64,000 nucleotides of DNA from Streptomyces sp. SirexAA-E (GCF_000177195.2 NC_015953.1:1178001-1242000); one strand, 5' to 3'; shown: positions 25,821 to 35,240, counted from the first letter of the stretch. Program-made: numbers and translations. The notes: generated from the sequence alone by a model not told the origin.

Positions 25821-26777
25821 TCAGAGCGCGCCGTCGTAGGCGGCCAGCGCCTCACGGGCCGCCTGCCGGGCGCTCTCGGCCAGCTCCTCGGGGGCGGTGA
25901 TGCGCCCCTCGCCGCCGAGCCGGAGGGCGAGCCGCCGCAGCGAGGCGGGGTCGGGGGTGCGCAGGGTGATCCGCATGCCGCCGTCGGGCAGCTCCTCCGC
26001 GCTGTCGTGCGGGTAGTACTCCGCGACCCACCGGCCGCCGGGGCCGACCTCGATCACGACCTCCGGGTCCTCGGCCGCCGGCTGCACCAGCCCCTCGGAC
26101 AAGTCGCGCAGTTCGAGCTCGGGCGGGGCGGACGGGGCGTCCAGCAGCCGGATCTCGGCGACCCGGTCCAGCCGGAAGGTGCGCCGGGCCTCGCTGAGAC
26201 GGCACCACCCCTCCATGTAGGTGTGGCCGACGGCGAACAGCCGGATCGGGTCCACCTCGCGCTCGGTGAGTTCGTCGCGGGCGGGCGAGTAGTAGCGCAG
26301 CCAGAGCCGACGGCGCTCGGAGATGGCCCGGTCGACGTCGGCGAAGACCCCGCCCTCGGACTCGAAGGTGACCGAGAGCCGCGAGCTCGCGGCCCCCACC
26401 TCACCGGCCGCCGTCTCCAGCTTCGCGGTCGCCCGCACCAGTGCTGCCCGGTCGCTCTCGCGCAGGCCCGGCAGGGTGGCCACCGCCCGGGCCGCGACGA
26501 GCAGCGCGGTCGCCTCGTCGGCGGCCAGCCGCAGCGGCTCGGCGACGTCGTCCGGGTTGTGCCACCAGATCCGGTCGCCGTCGGTGTCGATGTCGAGCAG
26601 GTCACCGCCGCGGAAGCTGGTCCCGCACATCGGCAGGACGTCGAGGTCGGAGATCAGCTCGTCCTCGGTGATCCCGAAGGCCCGGGCCACGTCCTGGACG
26701 TGCGCGCCGGGACGCTCCCGCAGATAGGTCACCAGGGAGAGCATCCGCCTGGTCTGGTCGATCGCGTTCGTGGCCAC
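25821..26777 (-). CDS. pafC: WYL-domain transcriptional regulator PafC
   Basis: 318 residues: N-terminal helix-turn-helix (DVARAFGITEDELISDL), then a WYL domain (region around LRYYSPARDELTEREVDPIRL) and a C-terminal WCX extension. With PafB it forms the heterodimeric activator of the LexA-independent DNA damage response in actinobacteria (known for mycobacteria). GTG start at 26777; 15 bases separate it from pafB. Confidence 0.92.
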   Translation of the reverse strand: MATNAIDQTRRMLSLVTYLRERPGAHVQDVARAFGITEDELISDLDVLPMCGTSFRGGDLLDIDTDGDRIWWHNPDDVAEPLRLAADEATALLVAARAVATLPGLRESDRAALVRATAKLETAAGEVGAASSRLSVTFESEGGVFADVDRAISERRRLWLRYYSPARDELTEREVDPIRLFAVGHTYMEGWCRLSEARRTFRLDRVAEIRLLDAPSAPPELELRDLSEGLVQPAAEDPEVVIEVGPGGRWVAEYYPHDSAEELPDGGMRITLRTPDPASLRRLALRLGGEGRITAPEELAESARQAAREALAAYDGAL

Positions 26778-26792
26778 GAGTACGGGTCCCCC

Positions 26793-27746
26793 TCAGTCCT
26801 TGGCCACGGCGCGCAGCCGGTCCACCACGTCGGCCCGCAGGTCGGCGGGCTCGCTGACGACGACGTCCGGCCCGAATTCGACGAGCCAGGCGTCCAGTCC
26901 GTGTCCGTACGGGATCTCCAGCTCCTCCCAGCCGTCACCGAGCTCCCGCACCGAGGTCGCCCGGGCGCGCAGCGGGTAGCCGGCGCCGGTGCGCAGTCTG
27001 ATCCTGGCGGTCCGGGTGGCGGTCTCCCCCGCCCAGCTCTCCACCGTCTCGCGGACGGTCACCACGTCGGGCACCGGCGCGGTGAACGCCCCGGCACGGG
27101 AGCGGACCCGGCCGGAGATCCTGGACAGCCGGAAGACCCGCTCGGCGCCCCGCTCACGGTCCCAGCCGGCCAGGTACCAGTGGCCGCGCCAGCACTCCAG
27201 CGTCCAGGGTTCGACCTGGCGCTGCTCGGGGCGGGCGGCGTTGGCCTTGCGGTAGTCGAAGGTGACGGGACGGCGGTCACGGCAGGCGAGCATCAGCGGT
27301 TCGAAGGCGGCTTCGTGGACCGGGATCCGGGGCTCCAGGGCGCTGTGCACCTCGTAGGCGTCCTCGGCCTCCGGCATCCCGGCGGCCCGCAGCTTCTGCA
27401 GGGCGCCGCTGGCCGCCCCGGCGAGCCGGGCCTGCTGCCAGACCTTCGCGGCCAGTCCGAGGGCGGCGGCCTCCTCGGCGTCCAGGGTGATGGGGGGCAG
27501 CCGGTTGCTGTCGCGGCGGGCGAGGTAGCCCGTGTCGCCGTCCAGGTTCTCCACGGTCTCGATGACCAGGCCGAGTTCGCGCAGATCGTCCTTGTCGCGC
27601 TCGAACATCCGGTTGAAGGAGTCGTCGGACCCCGCCTCCAGGTAGGCCTCGATGGACCCGCGGAGCTCACGCTTGCTCAGCGGGCGCCGGGTACCCAGCA
27701 GGCACAGCGCCAGGTTCATCAGCCGTTCGGCCTTGGCGATCGCCAT
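26793..27746 (-). CDS. pafB: WYL-domain transcriptional regulator PafB
   Basis: 317 residues with the same order as PafC: helix-turn-helix at the N-terminus (AERLMNLALCLLGTRRPLSKRELR in part), WYL domain around TFDYRKANAARPEQRQVEPW, and WCX tail. Partner of PafC. The ATG at 27746 is chosen at the conserved AIAKAERL; the frame is open 21 codons further. Unlike the mycobacterial arrangement pafA-pafB-pafC, here two FKBP genes separate pafA from pafB. Confidence 0.92.
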   Translation of the reverse strand: MAIAKAERLMNLALCLLGTRRPLSKRELRGSIEAYLEAGSDDSFNRMFERDKDDLRELGLVIETVENLDGDTGYLARRDSNRLPPITLDAEEAAALGLAAKVWQQARLAGAASGALQKLRAAGMPEAEDAYEVHSALEPRIPVHEAAFEPLMLACRDRRPVTFDYRKANAARPEQRQVEPWTLECWRGHWYLAGWDRERGAERVFRLSRISGRVRSRAGAFTAPVPDVVTVRETVESWAGETATRTARIRLRTGAGYPLRARATSVRELGDGWEELEIPYGHGLDAWLVEFGPDVVVSEPADLRADVVDRLRAVAKD

Positions 27747-27809
27747 CGACGCCCTTTCTGTACGTGCGCTACGACGCTCGACCGTACCGCCCCGGGGTGT
27801 CCGGACCAA

Positions 27810-27845
27810 AGCGAGGGCCCGCGCCTTGCGGCACGGGCCCTCGCT
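27810..27845 (-). terminator. Terminator after the small FKBP gene
   Basis: Perfect 12-bp arms AGCGAGGGCCCG and CGGGCCCTCGCT with a 12-nt loop, 15 bases past the FKBP stop. It separates this gene from pafB. Confidence 0.8.
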
Positions 27846-27860
27846 GCTGTCACCCTGCGG

Positions 27861-28235
27861 TCAGACGGCGACCAGGTCGCAGACGAAGATCAGCGTCTCG
27901 CCCGGGGCGATACGGCCGCCACCGGCGCCGCGGTCGCCGTACGCGAGGTGCGCGGGGATGGTCAGCTGGCGACGGCCGCCGACCTTCATGCCCTGCACGC
28001 CCTGGTCCCAGCCCGCGATGACCTGTCCGGCCCCGAGCTGGAACTGCAGCGGGGTGCCGCGGTTCCACGAGGCGTCGAACTCCTCGCCGGTGGAGAAGGC
28101 CACGCCGACGTAGTGCACGGAGACGGTCTGGCCCTTCTCGGCCACCGGTCCGTCGCCTTCCCAGATGTCCTTGATCTCCAGGTCGGCCGGCGGCTCGCCA
28201 CCCGGGAAGTCGATCTCGGGCTTCTCGATGCTCAC
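27861..28235 (-). CDS. FKBP-type peptidyl-prolyl isomerase, cytoplasmic
   Basis: 124 residues, a minimal FKBP domain without signal sequence. Family motifs: VSVHYVGVAFSTGEEFDASW, QVIAGWDQGVQGMKVGGRR and IPAHLAYGDRGAGG (each a known FKBP strand or loop; active-site residues Tyr, Asp, Trp and Tyr are present). Speeds proline isomerisation in protein folding. ATG start; 43 bases after the FKBP lipoprotein. Confidence 0.95.
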   Translation of the reverse strand: MSIEKPEIDFPGGEPPADLEIKDIWEGDGPVAEKGQTVSVHYVGVAFSTGEEFDASWNRGTPLQFQLGAGQVIAGWDQGVQGMKVGGRRQLTIPAHLAYGDRGAGGGRIAPGETLIFVCDLVAV

Positions 28236-28278
28236 TGACTTGCTCCTCTTACTGATGTACTGGGCAACCGGGACAGTC

Positions 28279-29217
28279 TTACATCTTCGCGAGGATGTCC
28301 ACGGCGAAGACGAGGGTGGAGTTCGCGGGGATGCCCTGCTGCTCCTGGTCGGCGAATCCCTGGTCCGGCGGGACGACGAGCAGCACCCGGCTGCCGACCG
28401 TCTTGCCGATCAGGCCGTCCTTGAGTCCCTTGAGGGTGACCTGGGCCAGCGGGAAGGTCTGGGTCTTGCCCGTCTGGTAGGTGCTGTCGAACGTCTTTCC
28501 GTCCTTCCACACCAGGGCCACGTAGTTCACGACGACGCTGTCGGTCTCCTTGACGACGTCGCCCTTGGCCTCCAGCACGTAGTCGGAGACGAGCTTCTTC
28601 GGCGGGTCGACCTTGGGGATCTTCACCGAGGGGGCCTTGCCGTCGGTGTTCGTACCGACCTTGGGCAGGTCGATGTTGTCCTGGGCGACCGCGGTGCCCT
28701 TGGCGGAGGCGGGGATCTGGGTCGCCTTCAGGATGTCGACGACGAAGACCAGGGTGGCGTCGGGCTTGATGTCCTCGCCCTGGCCCTGCTTGCCGTAGCC
28801 GAGGTCCGGCGGGATGACCAGCTCGACGCGGCTGCCGACCTTCTGGCCGACGAGGCCCTTGTCCCAGCCCTGGATGACCATGCCCGCGCCGAGCGTCAGG
28901 TCGAAGGGCTGCTTCCGGTCGAAGCTGTTGTCGAACGGCTTGGTGGAGTCCCAGGCCTGCCCCAGGTAGTTCACCTGGATCGCGTCGCCGTTCTTGAGCT
29001 TCGCGCCGTCGCCCTCGCTGACGACCTCGGTCTTCAGTTCCTTGGGTGGATCGCCCTCGCCCTTCGCCAGGGTGGGCTTCTCGCCGAACTTCTCGCCCGC
29101 GGTGATCGCGGGCGCTCCGTTCGTGGACGAGGCGGAGTCGGAGGCCTTGTCGTCGCCGCATGCCACCGCGGACAGCAGCAGTAGGGGGACGACGAGAAGG
29201 CCGGCAAGTCGGCGCAC
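28279..29217 (-). CDS. Two-domain FKBP-type peptidyl-prolyl isomerase lipoprotein
   Basis: 312 residues: signal peptide with lipobox ending SAVAC, a short linker, and two tandem FKBP domains (about 60-165 and 200-312). The first keeps VNYLGQAWD, VIQGWDKGLVGQ and IPPDLGYG. The second is looser (VNYVALVWKDGK, LKGLKDGLIGK, VPPDQGFAD): it lacks the GW of the binding pocket, so it may be a chaperone-like or degenerate domain. Acts outside the cell membrane on exported proteins. GTG at 29217 follows GAGGAA. Confidence 0.92.
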   Translation of the reverse strand: MRRLAGLLVVPLLLLSAVACGDDKASDSASSTNGAPAITAGEKFGEKPTLAKGEGDPPKELKTEVVSEGDGAKLKNGDAIQVNYLGQAWDSTKPFDNSFDRKQPFDLTLGAGMVIQGWDKGLVGQKVGSRVELVIPPDLGYGKQGQGEDIKPDATLVFVVDILKATQIPASAKGTAVAQDNIDLPKVGTNTDGKAPSVKIPKVDPPKKLVSDYVLEAKGDVVKETDSVVVNYVALVWKDGKTFDSTYQTGKTQTFPLAQVTLKGLKDGLIGKTVGSRVLLVVPPDQGFADQEQQGIPANSTLVFAVDILAKM

Positions 29218-29284
29218 TGGTTCCTCAGATCTCAGACGGCACGTATAGGGGATCCGGGCCACTCTAGGCCGTAGCACGAGCGAA

Positions 29285-29313
29285 GGGCCCCGTACGGAGA
29301 ACGTACGGGGCCC
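29285..29313 (-). terminator. Terminator after pafA
   Basis: Perfect 12-bp arms GGGCCCCGTACG and CGTACGGGGCCC with a 5-nt loop, 36 bases beyond the pafA stop. Confidence 0.85.
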
Positions 29314-29348
29314 GATCACGTCACGGCCGTGGGGTTCGGCCCGGACCG

Positions 29349-30710
29349 CTACATGCCGGCGATGAGCTTCTCCACCCGGTCGTCGACCGAGCGGAACGGG
29401 TCCTTGCACAACACGGTGCGCTGCGCCTGGTCGTTGAGCTTGAGGTGGACCCAGTCGACGGTGAAGTCCCGGCGCTGCTCCTGGGCCCGCCGGATGAAGT
29501 CGCCGCGCAGCCGGGCCCGGGTCGTCTGCGGGGGCACCGACTTGCCCTCGAAGATCTTCAGGTCGTTGCAGATGCGGGCGGCCTGGCCCTTGCGCTCCAG
29601 CAGGTAGTAGAGCCCGCGGCGCCGGTGGATGTCGTGGTAGGCGAGGTCTATCTGCGCGACCCGCGGGTTCGACATGGTCATGTTGTGCTTGGCCCGGTAC
29701 CGCTCGATGAGCTTGTACTTCATGACCCAGTCGATCTCGGTGCCGATCCGGTCGAGGTCCTCCGCCTCGATGGCGTCCAGCGTGCGGCCCCAGAGCTCCA
29801 GGACCTTCTCGACGGTGCCGGTGCGGATGCCCCGGCGTTCGACGAAGTCGACCGCCTTCTCGTAGTACTCGCGCTGGACCTCTATGGCCGAGGCCTCCCG
29901 GCCGCTGGCGAGGCGCACCTTGCGGCGGCCGGTGGTGTCGTGGCTGACCTCGCGGATCGCCCGGATCGGGTTCTCCAGGGTCAGGTCACGCATCACGGTG
30001 CCGGCCTCGATCATGCGGAGCACCAGGTCGGTGGCGCCGACCTTGAGCAGCATGGTCGTCTCGGACATGTTGGAGTCGCCGACGATGACGTGCAGCCGGC
30101 GGTAGCGCTCCGCGTCGGCGTGCGGCTCGTCCCTGGTGTTGATGATCGGCCGGGAGCGCGTCGTCGCGGAACTGACGCCCTCCCAGATGTGCTCGGCACG
30201 CTGGCTCACGCAGTAGACGGCTCCGCGCGGCGTCTGGAGCACCTTGCCGGCACCGCAGATGAGCTGCCTGGTGACGAGGAACGGAATGAGGATGTCCGCG
30301 AGCCGGGAGAATTCTCCGTGCCGGGCGACGAGGTAGTTCTCGTGGCACCCGTAGGAGTTTCCCGCCGAGTCGGTGTTGTTCTTGAAGAGATAGACGTCGC
30401 CCGCGATTCCCTCCTCGTGCAGGCGGCGTTCGGCGTCGACGAGCAGGCCCTCGAGAATGCGCTCGCCGGCCTTGTCGTGCGTGACCAGTTCGGTCACGTT
30501 GTCGCATTCGGGGGTTGCGTATTCCGGATGCGATCCCACGTCGAGGTACAGGCGGGCGCCGTTCCGCAGGAAGACATTGCTGCTGCGGCCCCATGACACA
30601 ACACGGCGGAAGAGGTAGCGCGCCACTTCGTCAGGTGACAGTCGGCGCTGTCCCCTGAACGTGCACGTGACGCCGTACTCGTTCTCCAGCCCGAAAATGC
30701 GGCGGTCCAT
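29349..30710 (-). CDS. pafA: Pup-protein ligase PafA
   Basis: 453 residues. Joins the C-terminal glutamate of Pup to lysines of target proteins with ATP. The magnesium/ATP-binding LENEYG (Glu9, Glu11) is at the N-terminus and the catalytic aspartate lies in [10 protein letters not shown] (Asp57). It lacks the extra loop seen in Dop after the first helix, which separates ligase from depupylase. ATG at 30710, only 9 bases downstream of an MFS gene stop, so the two are probably co-transcribed. Separated from prcBA-pup-dop-arc by the MFS and LacI genes. Confidence 0.96.
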   Translation of the reverse strand: MDRRIFGLENEYGVTCTFRGQRRLSPDEVARYLFRRVVSWGRSSNVFLRNGARLYLDVGSHPEYATPECDNVTELVTHDKAGERILEGLLVDAERRLHEEGIAGDVYLFKNNTDSAGNSYGCHENYLVARHGEFSRLADILIPFLVTRQLICGAGKVLQTPRGAVYCVSQRAEHIWEGVSSATTRSRPIINTRDEPHADAERYRRLHVIVGDSNMSETTMLLKVGATDLVLRMIEAGTVMRDLTLENPIRAIREVSHDTTGRRKVRLASGREASAIEVQREYYEKAVDFVERRGIRTGTVEKVLELWGRTLDAIEAEDLDRIGTEIDWVMKYKLIERYRAKHNMTMSNPRVAQIDLAYHDIHRRRGLYYLLERKGQAARICNDLKIFEGKSVPPQTTRARLRGDFIRRAQEQRRDFTVDWVHLKLNDQAQRTVLCKDPFRSVDDRVEKLIAGM

Positions 30711-30719
30711 GACTGAACA

Positions 30720-31979
30720 TTACGCCTTATGGCCTGAGCTGAAACCGGGTTCGGCAGCACCGTTGCGATCATTTTCCGATCCGGCCACGACCTCGGGGGT
30801 GCGGCCGGGAGCTGCGAGGACCTTCCCGGTGGCGAGCAGCACCAGCAGCGCGGCCGCTCCACCGGCCCCGGCGACGGCGAACCCCTGGGCCGTACCGCCG
30901 AGCTGGACGGCCGGGCCGGCGACGGCCGTTCCGGCCGCGGCGCCCACGCCGAAGGTCGTCACGAGCCAGGAGAACGCCTCGGTGACCGTGCCCCGCGGCG
31001 CGTGCCGGTCCACCACGATGAAGGAGCAGGCGATGGCCGGAGCCAGGAACACCCCGGCGAGCGCGGCCAGCGCGGTCATGGCGGCCACACCGGGCGTCAG
31101 CGTCAACGGCAGGTAGCACAGGGCGAGCAGGGCGACGATGCCCCGCAGCCGGCGCTCGGGCGCTCCGGCCCACTGCCGGGCCCCGTACAGCGCGCCGCCG
31201 ATCAGCGCACCGAGCCCGAGCGCGGCCATCAGCCAGCCGTACACCGACTCCCGGCCGTGGTCGTCCGCGTAGGCCACGCCGGCCACCGTGATCGAGCCGA
31301 GCGCGAGTCCGACGAAGAAGAACACGCCCAGCAGGGCCAGGAGTCCGGGTGAGCGCAGCGCGCCCAGCCAGTGCGCCTCACGGGGGGCGGAGCGCCAGGC
31401 GCGGGAGGGCTCGCTGAGCACCACCCAGAGCGCGCCGAGGACCCCGAGGGCGTTGATGACCAGGAGCGCCGCCACCGGCGACCAGAGCGACACCAGGACG
31501 GTGACGAGGAGCGGGCCGACGGTGAACATCACCTCCTGGGCCACCGCGTCCATCGCGTAGGCCCGGTGCACCCGGTCCTCGCGGCCGAGCACGCTCGGCC
31601 ACAGGGCGCGCAGGCCGCCTTCCAGCGGCGGGGTGAAGAGACCGGCGACGATCACCGCCGCACAGGCGAGCGGGAGCGTGCCGAGGCCCGCGACCGCCAG
31701 GACGGCCATGCCGAGCGCGGAGACGACGGCGGCGGGCAGCTGCACGCGCGGCTGGCCGTACAGGTCCACGGCCCGCCCCAGCAGCGGCTGCCCGACGGCC
31801 GTGGCCAGTCCGTACGCGGCGGCCAGCGCCCCGGCCAGGGTGTAGCTGCCGCCCTCGGCCCGGGTGAACAGGACGATCGCGATCGGGGCGGTGCCGTTGG
31901 GCAGCCGCCCCACCAGGGTCCCGGCCAGCAGTCTGGCCGCGTGCCGCGCCCGGAGGATGTCCAGATAGCCCGCGGCCAT
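30720..31979 (-). CDS. Major facilitator superfamily transporter
   Basis: 419 residues with about twelve hydrophobic segments and an MFS-type loop after helix 2 (QPLLGRAVDLYGQPR). Typical of drug or small-molecule exporters, but substrate cannot be read from sequence. ATG start after a purine-rich GGGGAGAGGGG. Divergent from a LacI-family regulator with a dyad between them, which probably controls it. Its stop is 9 bases from pafA. Confidence 0.88.
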   Translation of the reverse strand: MAAGYLDILRARHAARLLAGTLVGRLPNGTAPIAIVLFTRAEGGSYTLAGALAAAYGLATAVGQPLLGRAVDLYGQPRVQLPAAVVSALGMAVLAVAGLGTLPLACAAVIVAGLFTPPLEGGLRALWPSVLGREDRVHRAYAMDAVAQEVMFTVGPLLVTVLVSLWSPVAALLVINALGVLGALWVVLSEPSRAWRSAPREAHWLGALRSPGLLALLGVFFFVGLALGSITVAGVAYADDHGRESVYGWLMAALGLGALIGGALYGARQWAGAPERRLRGIVALLALCYLPLTLTPGVAAMTALAALAGVFLAPAIACSFIVVDRHAPRGTVTEAFSWLVTTFGVGAAAGTAVAGPAVQLGGTAQGFAVAGAGGAAALLVLLATGKVLAAPGRTPEVVAGSENDRNGAAEPGFSSGHKA

Positions 31980-32019
31980 GCCCGCCCCTCTCCCCCGGTC
32001 TGCCTCGCACCCGGGGTTT

Positions 32020-32046
32020 TACGTATAACTTCGGAGTCCATACGTA
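32020..32046. promoter_or_regulatory. Inverted repeat in MFS/LacI divergent promoter
   Basis: TACGTAT (32020-32026) and ATACGTA (32040-32046) are perfect inverted copies with 13 bases between. Position between divergent genes suggests an operator for the LacI regulator. Confidence 0.5.
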
Positions 32047-32107
32047 CCATGTGCGCAGCCCGTGGGTCCATCCCGCGGCATCTGTCCGGTTCCAGCAGGA
32101 GGCACCA

Positions 32108-33133
32108 GTGAGCAGCGCGCGGCGGCCCGCCACGTCCCGGCCCACCAGCCGCGACGTGGCCCGGGACGCGGGGGTCTCGCAGGCCACGGTGTCGCTGGTG
32201 CTCGGCGGCAAGTGGCGCGGCCGGGTGTCCGAGACCACCGCCGGGCGGGTCCGGGACAGCGTTCGGGAGCTGGGCTACCGGCCGAATCTCGCCGCACGCA
32301 GTCTCCGCCTGGGCGACACCCGTACGGCTCTGCTCGTCGTCCCGGCGCTCACCAACGAGTTCTTCGCCCGGGTGTACACGGGCGCGGCCGCCGTCGCCGC
32401 GGAGCACGACTTCGGTGTGGTGCTCTATCCGTCGCCCGACGGCACCGGCCCGGCCCGGGACCCGTTCGCCTCCTCCCGGACGGCGCTGGACGGGGTGATC
32501 GCCTCCTCCATGGCCGCCGACGCGCTCGGGGCACTGCGGGACGCGGGGCTGCCCCTGGTGATGCTGGACAGCGATCCCGGGGACGCCGGAGCGGCGGCGT
32601 GGGTGAACCTCGACATCGCCGACGGCATGCGGCAGGTGACGGAGCATCTGCTGGGCCTGGGCCACCGCCGCTTCGTCCACCTCGCCTCCGCGGTGGACAC
32701 CTGGACCTTCACGGTGCGGGCCCGCGCCTTCCACGAGGCGCTGCGGGCCGCCCCGGACGCCACCGCCCGGACGGTGACCGCCGCCCTGGACGTACGGGCC
32801 GGGACACAGGCCGCCGAAGCGGTCCTGGCCGGGCCGGGGCCGGGGCCGACGGCGATCGTCTGCGACGACGACATCCTGGCCGCGGGAGCCTGCAAGGCGG
32901 TACGGCGGCGCGGGCTGCGGGTGCCCGACGACATCTCCGTGACCGGCTTCGACGACCTGGCCCTCGCCACGGCGGTGGAGCCCGAGCTCACCACGGTGCG
33001 GCTGCCGGCCGAGCAGGTCGGCCGGCACGGCATGGAGGCGCTGCTCGCGGTGCTGGACGGCCGCCCGGCCGCCCAGGGCGACCTGCCGGTCCGTCTGGTG
33101 CCCCGCGGCTCGACGGCGGCCGCCCGGTCCTGA
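32108..33133 (+). CDS. LacI-family transcriptional regulator
   Basis: 341 residues. N-terminal helix-turn-helix (TSRDVARDAGVSQATVSLVL) with hinge ELGYRPNLAARSLR, followed by a periplasmic-binding-type sensor domain ending VTGFDDLALATAVEPEL, a hallmark of the family. GTG at 32108 after AGGAGG. Divergent from the MFS gene, so the likely target is that promoter and its own. The inducer, probably a sugar or small metabolite, is unknown. Confidence 0.92.
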   Translation: MSSARRPATSRPTSRDVARDAGVSQATVSLVLGGKWRGRVSETTAGRVRDSVRELGYRPNLAARSLRLGDTRTALLVVPALTNEFFARVYTGAAAVAAEHDFGVVLYPSPDGTGPARDPFASSRTALDGVIASSMAADALGALRDAGLPLVMLDSDPGDAGAAAWVNLDIADGMRQVTEHLLGLGHRRFVHLASAVDTWTFTVRARAFHEALRAAPDATARTVTAALDVRAGTQAAEAVLAGPGPGPTAIVCDDDILAAGACKAVRRRGLRVPDDISVTGFDDLALATAVEPELTTVRLPAEQVGRHGMEALLAVLDGRPAAQGDLPVRLVPRGSTAAARS

Positions 33134-33170
33134 CGGCACGGCGCCCTCCTCCGAGGGAGCGGTACGACGG

Positions 33171-33204
33171 CGCCCCCGGCCGCCCTACAGGGCTGCCGGG
33201 GGCG
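33171..33204. terminator. Bidirectional terminator between lacI-type gene and prcA
   Basis: Outer perfect arms CGCCCCCGGC and GCCGGGGGCG plus inner stem GCCCT/AGGGC make one long interrupted hairpin between convergent genes. Confidence 0.8.
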
Positions 33205-33232
33205 TCCGACGCTCGGTCGCCTCGCGGGAGGG

Positions 33233-34096
33233 CTACTCCTTCGCGGACCCCTCCGTGCCTTCGGTGTCTTCCTCGCCGGTCTTCCCGGCACCGCTGTCAC
33301 CGGTGCTCTCCGGCCCGGTGCCGCCCGCGTCCACCACGGGCGGGACGTCGGTGTCCTCGGTGTCGGACGGGGCGTCGGTCGGGGTCGCCCCCGCGCCGTC
33401 CGCGTCGAGCAGCCGGGTCAGCTGCCGTCCGACGATCCGCTTGAACTTGCGCTGCTGCGGCCGGGTCCGGTCCAGGACCGCGACCTCCAGCCGCTCGGCG
33501 GGGATCTCCCGCTCGTTGCCGTTGGCCTCGCGCGAGAGTGCCTGCACGGCCAGCTTCAGCGCCTCCGCGAGTGACATCCCGTCACGGTGGCGCTGGTCGA
33601 GGAACTGGCTGATCTGCTCCGCGTTGCCGCCGACCGCGACCGAGCCGTGCTCGTCCACGATGGAACCGTCGTGCGGCAGCCGGTAGATCTGGTCGCCCTC
33701 GGGCCCGGCGCCCACCTCGGCGACCACCAGCTCCACCTCGTACGGCTTCTCGGCCGCGCTGGAGAAGATGGTGCCCAGCGTCTGCGCGTAGACGTTGGCG
33801 AGCCCACGGGCCGTCACGTCGTCGCGGTCGTAGGTGTACCCCCGCAGGTCCGCGTAACGGACGCCGCCGATGCGGAGGTTCTCGTACTCGTTGTACTTGC
33901 CGGCGGCCGCGAAGCCGATCCGGTCGTAGATCTCGCTGAACTTGTGCAGCGCACGGGACGGGTTCTCGCCAACGAACACAATGCCGTCGGCGTACTGCAG
34001 CACGACCAGGCTGCGACCACGGGCGATGCCCTTCCGGGCGTATTCCGCCCGGTCGGCCATGGCCTGCTGGGGTGAGACATAGAACGGCGTCGACAC
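33233..34096 (-). CDS. prcA: 20S proteasome alpha subunit PrcA
   Basis: 287 residues. Forms the outer heptameric rings and gate of the core particle. The conserved N-terminal gate and helix (MSTPFYVSPQQAMADRAEYA is the conserved opening) precede the alpha fold with GRSLVVLQYADGIVFVGEN. The last 50 residues are an acidic Thr/Gly/Asp-rich tail that is variable among actinobacteria. No catalytic threonine, as expected. GTG start at 34096, 55 bases after prcB. Confidence 0.96.
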   Translation of the reverse strand: MSTPFYVSPQQAMADRAEYARKGIARGRSLVVLQYADGIVFVGENPSRALHKFSEIYDRIGFAAAGKYNEYENLRIGGVRYADLRGYTYDRDDVTARGLANVYAQTLGTIFSSAAEKPYEVELVVAEVGAGPEGDQIYRLPHDGSIVDEHGSVAVGGNAEQISQFLDQRHRDGMSLAEALKLAVQALSREANGNEREIPAERLEVAVLDRTRPQQRKFKRIVGRQLTRLLDADGAGATPTDAPSDTEDTDVPPVVDAGGTGPESTGDSGAGKTGEEDTEGTEGSAKE

Positions 34097-34151
34097 CGGC
34101 TATCCGTCCCTTTCTGTCAGTGACGAGTGCATCGGAGAAGCGTCGGGACGG

Positions 34152-34997
34152 TCAGAGCAGGGCGGCACGCGGGCCGTCGGGCTCCTGGAGCCGCCGCTCC
34201 ACGACCGAGCGCGCGACCGCGGAGGACTCCGTGTCGGTCAGCTTCCGGAAGCCCTCGTCGGTGATGACGGTGACGATCGGGAAGAGCCGACGGGCCAGGT
34301 CGGGACCGCCGGTCGCCGAGTCGTCGTCCGCCGCGTCGTACAGCGCCTGCACCACGAGGGTGAGCGCCTGCTCCTCGGTCAGGTCGTCGCGGTAGAGCTT
34401 CTTCATCGAGCCCCGCGCGAAGAGGGAGCCGGAGCCGGTGGCCGCGTACCCCTGCTCCTCGGACCGGCCGCCGGTGACGTCGTAGGAGAAGATGCGGCCC
34501 TTCTCCCGGTCGACGTCGAAGCCCGCGAAGAGCGGGACGACGGCCAGGCCCTGCATGGCCATCGAGAGGTTGCCGCGGATCATCGTGGACAGGCGGTTGG
34601 CCTTGCCCTCCAGGGAGAGCGTGGTGCCCTCGACCTTCTCGAAGTGCTCCAGCTCCAGCTGGAACAGCTTGACCATCTCGATGGCGAGTCCGGCCGTGCC
34701 GGCGATGCCCACCGCCGAGTACTCGTCGGCCGGGAAGACCTTCTGCATGTCGCGCTGGGCGATCATGTTCCCCATGGTGGCGCGCCGGTCACCGGCGAGC
34801 ACCACCCCGCCGGGGAACGTGGCCGCCACGATCGTGGTGCCGTGCGGCGCCTCGAACGCGCCCTGTACGGGCGGGAGACTGCGGTTGCCCGGCAGGATCT
34901 CGGGCGAGTGGTCGGTCAGGAAGTCCATGAACGAGGACGAACCCGGCGTCAGGAACGCAGCTGGTAGACGCCCGGTGCTACGAGTGTTGGCTTCCAC
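34152..34997 (-). CDS. prcB: 20S proteasome beta subunit PrcB
   Basis: 281 residues. The propeptide of about 53 residues ends APHG; cleavage exposes catalytic Thr54 of [11 protein letters not shown]. Lysine and aspartate of the active site lie in [10 protein letters not shown] and nearby. GTG start at 34997 overlaps the tail of an endonuclease VII remnant on the same strand. Followed by prcA. Confidence 0.96.
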   Translation of the reverse strand: MEANTRSTGRLPAAFLTPGSSSFMDFLTDHSPEILPGNRSLPPVQGAFEAPHGTTIVAATFPGGVVLAGDRRATMGNMIAQRDMQKVFPADEYSAVGIAGTAGLAIEMVKLFQLELEHFEKVEGTTLSLEGKANRLSTMIRGNLSMAMQGLAVVPLFAGFDVDREKGRIFSYDVTGGRSEEQGYAATGSGSLFARGSMKKLYRDDLTEEQALTLVVQALYDAADDDSATGGPDLARRLFPIVTVITDEGFRKLTDTESSAVARSVVERRLQEPDGPRAALL

Positions 34998-35123
34998 GCG
35001 TTTCCCTCCAGGTATGCGATGGCCCTGCGCAAGGTGTCAGGATCATCCCCCAACTTGCCGATGGCCGAATTGCAGTTGAAGCACTACGCCACGGACCCTA
35101 CCCGTCTGTCGACGGTGATCAAC
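34949..35123 (-). pseudogene. Frameshifted remnant of an endonuclease VII-domain gene
   Basis: On the minus strand the codons from 35123 to 35085 read VDHRRQTGRVRGV and those from 35083 to 34952 read [20 protein letters not shown] then [18 protein letters not shown] and on to a TGA at 34949. Joined, this matches the endonuclease VII signature DH...TG.VRG.LC..CN..IG...DD, but a one-base offset (a two-base deletion) between GV and CFN breaks the frame, and the N-terminal half is missing because pup ends only 118 bases upstream. Streptomycetes commonly carry an intact gene of this family between pup and prcB (from memory, SCO1645), so this is a decayed copy. Confidence 0.75.
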
Positions 35124-35240
35124 ACGATCCCGGTGCAGAAGCGCTTCCGCGGGATGCCGGTACGGGTACGGGCACCCCGCGGAAGCGTCGGCCGACGGTG
35201 CGGGCCGGCCGACGGGCCCGGCGGACCGGGGATCCGGCCG

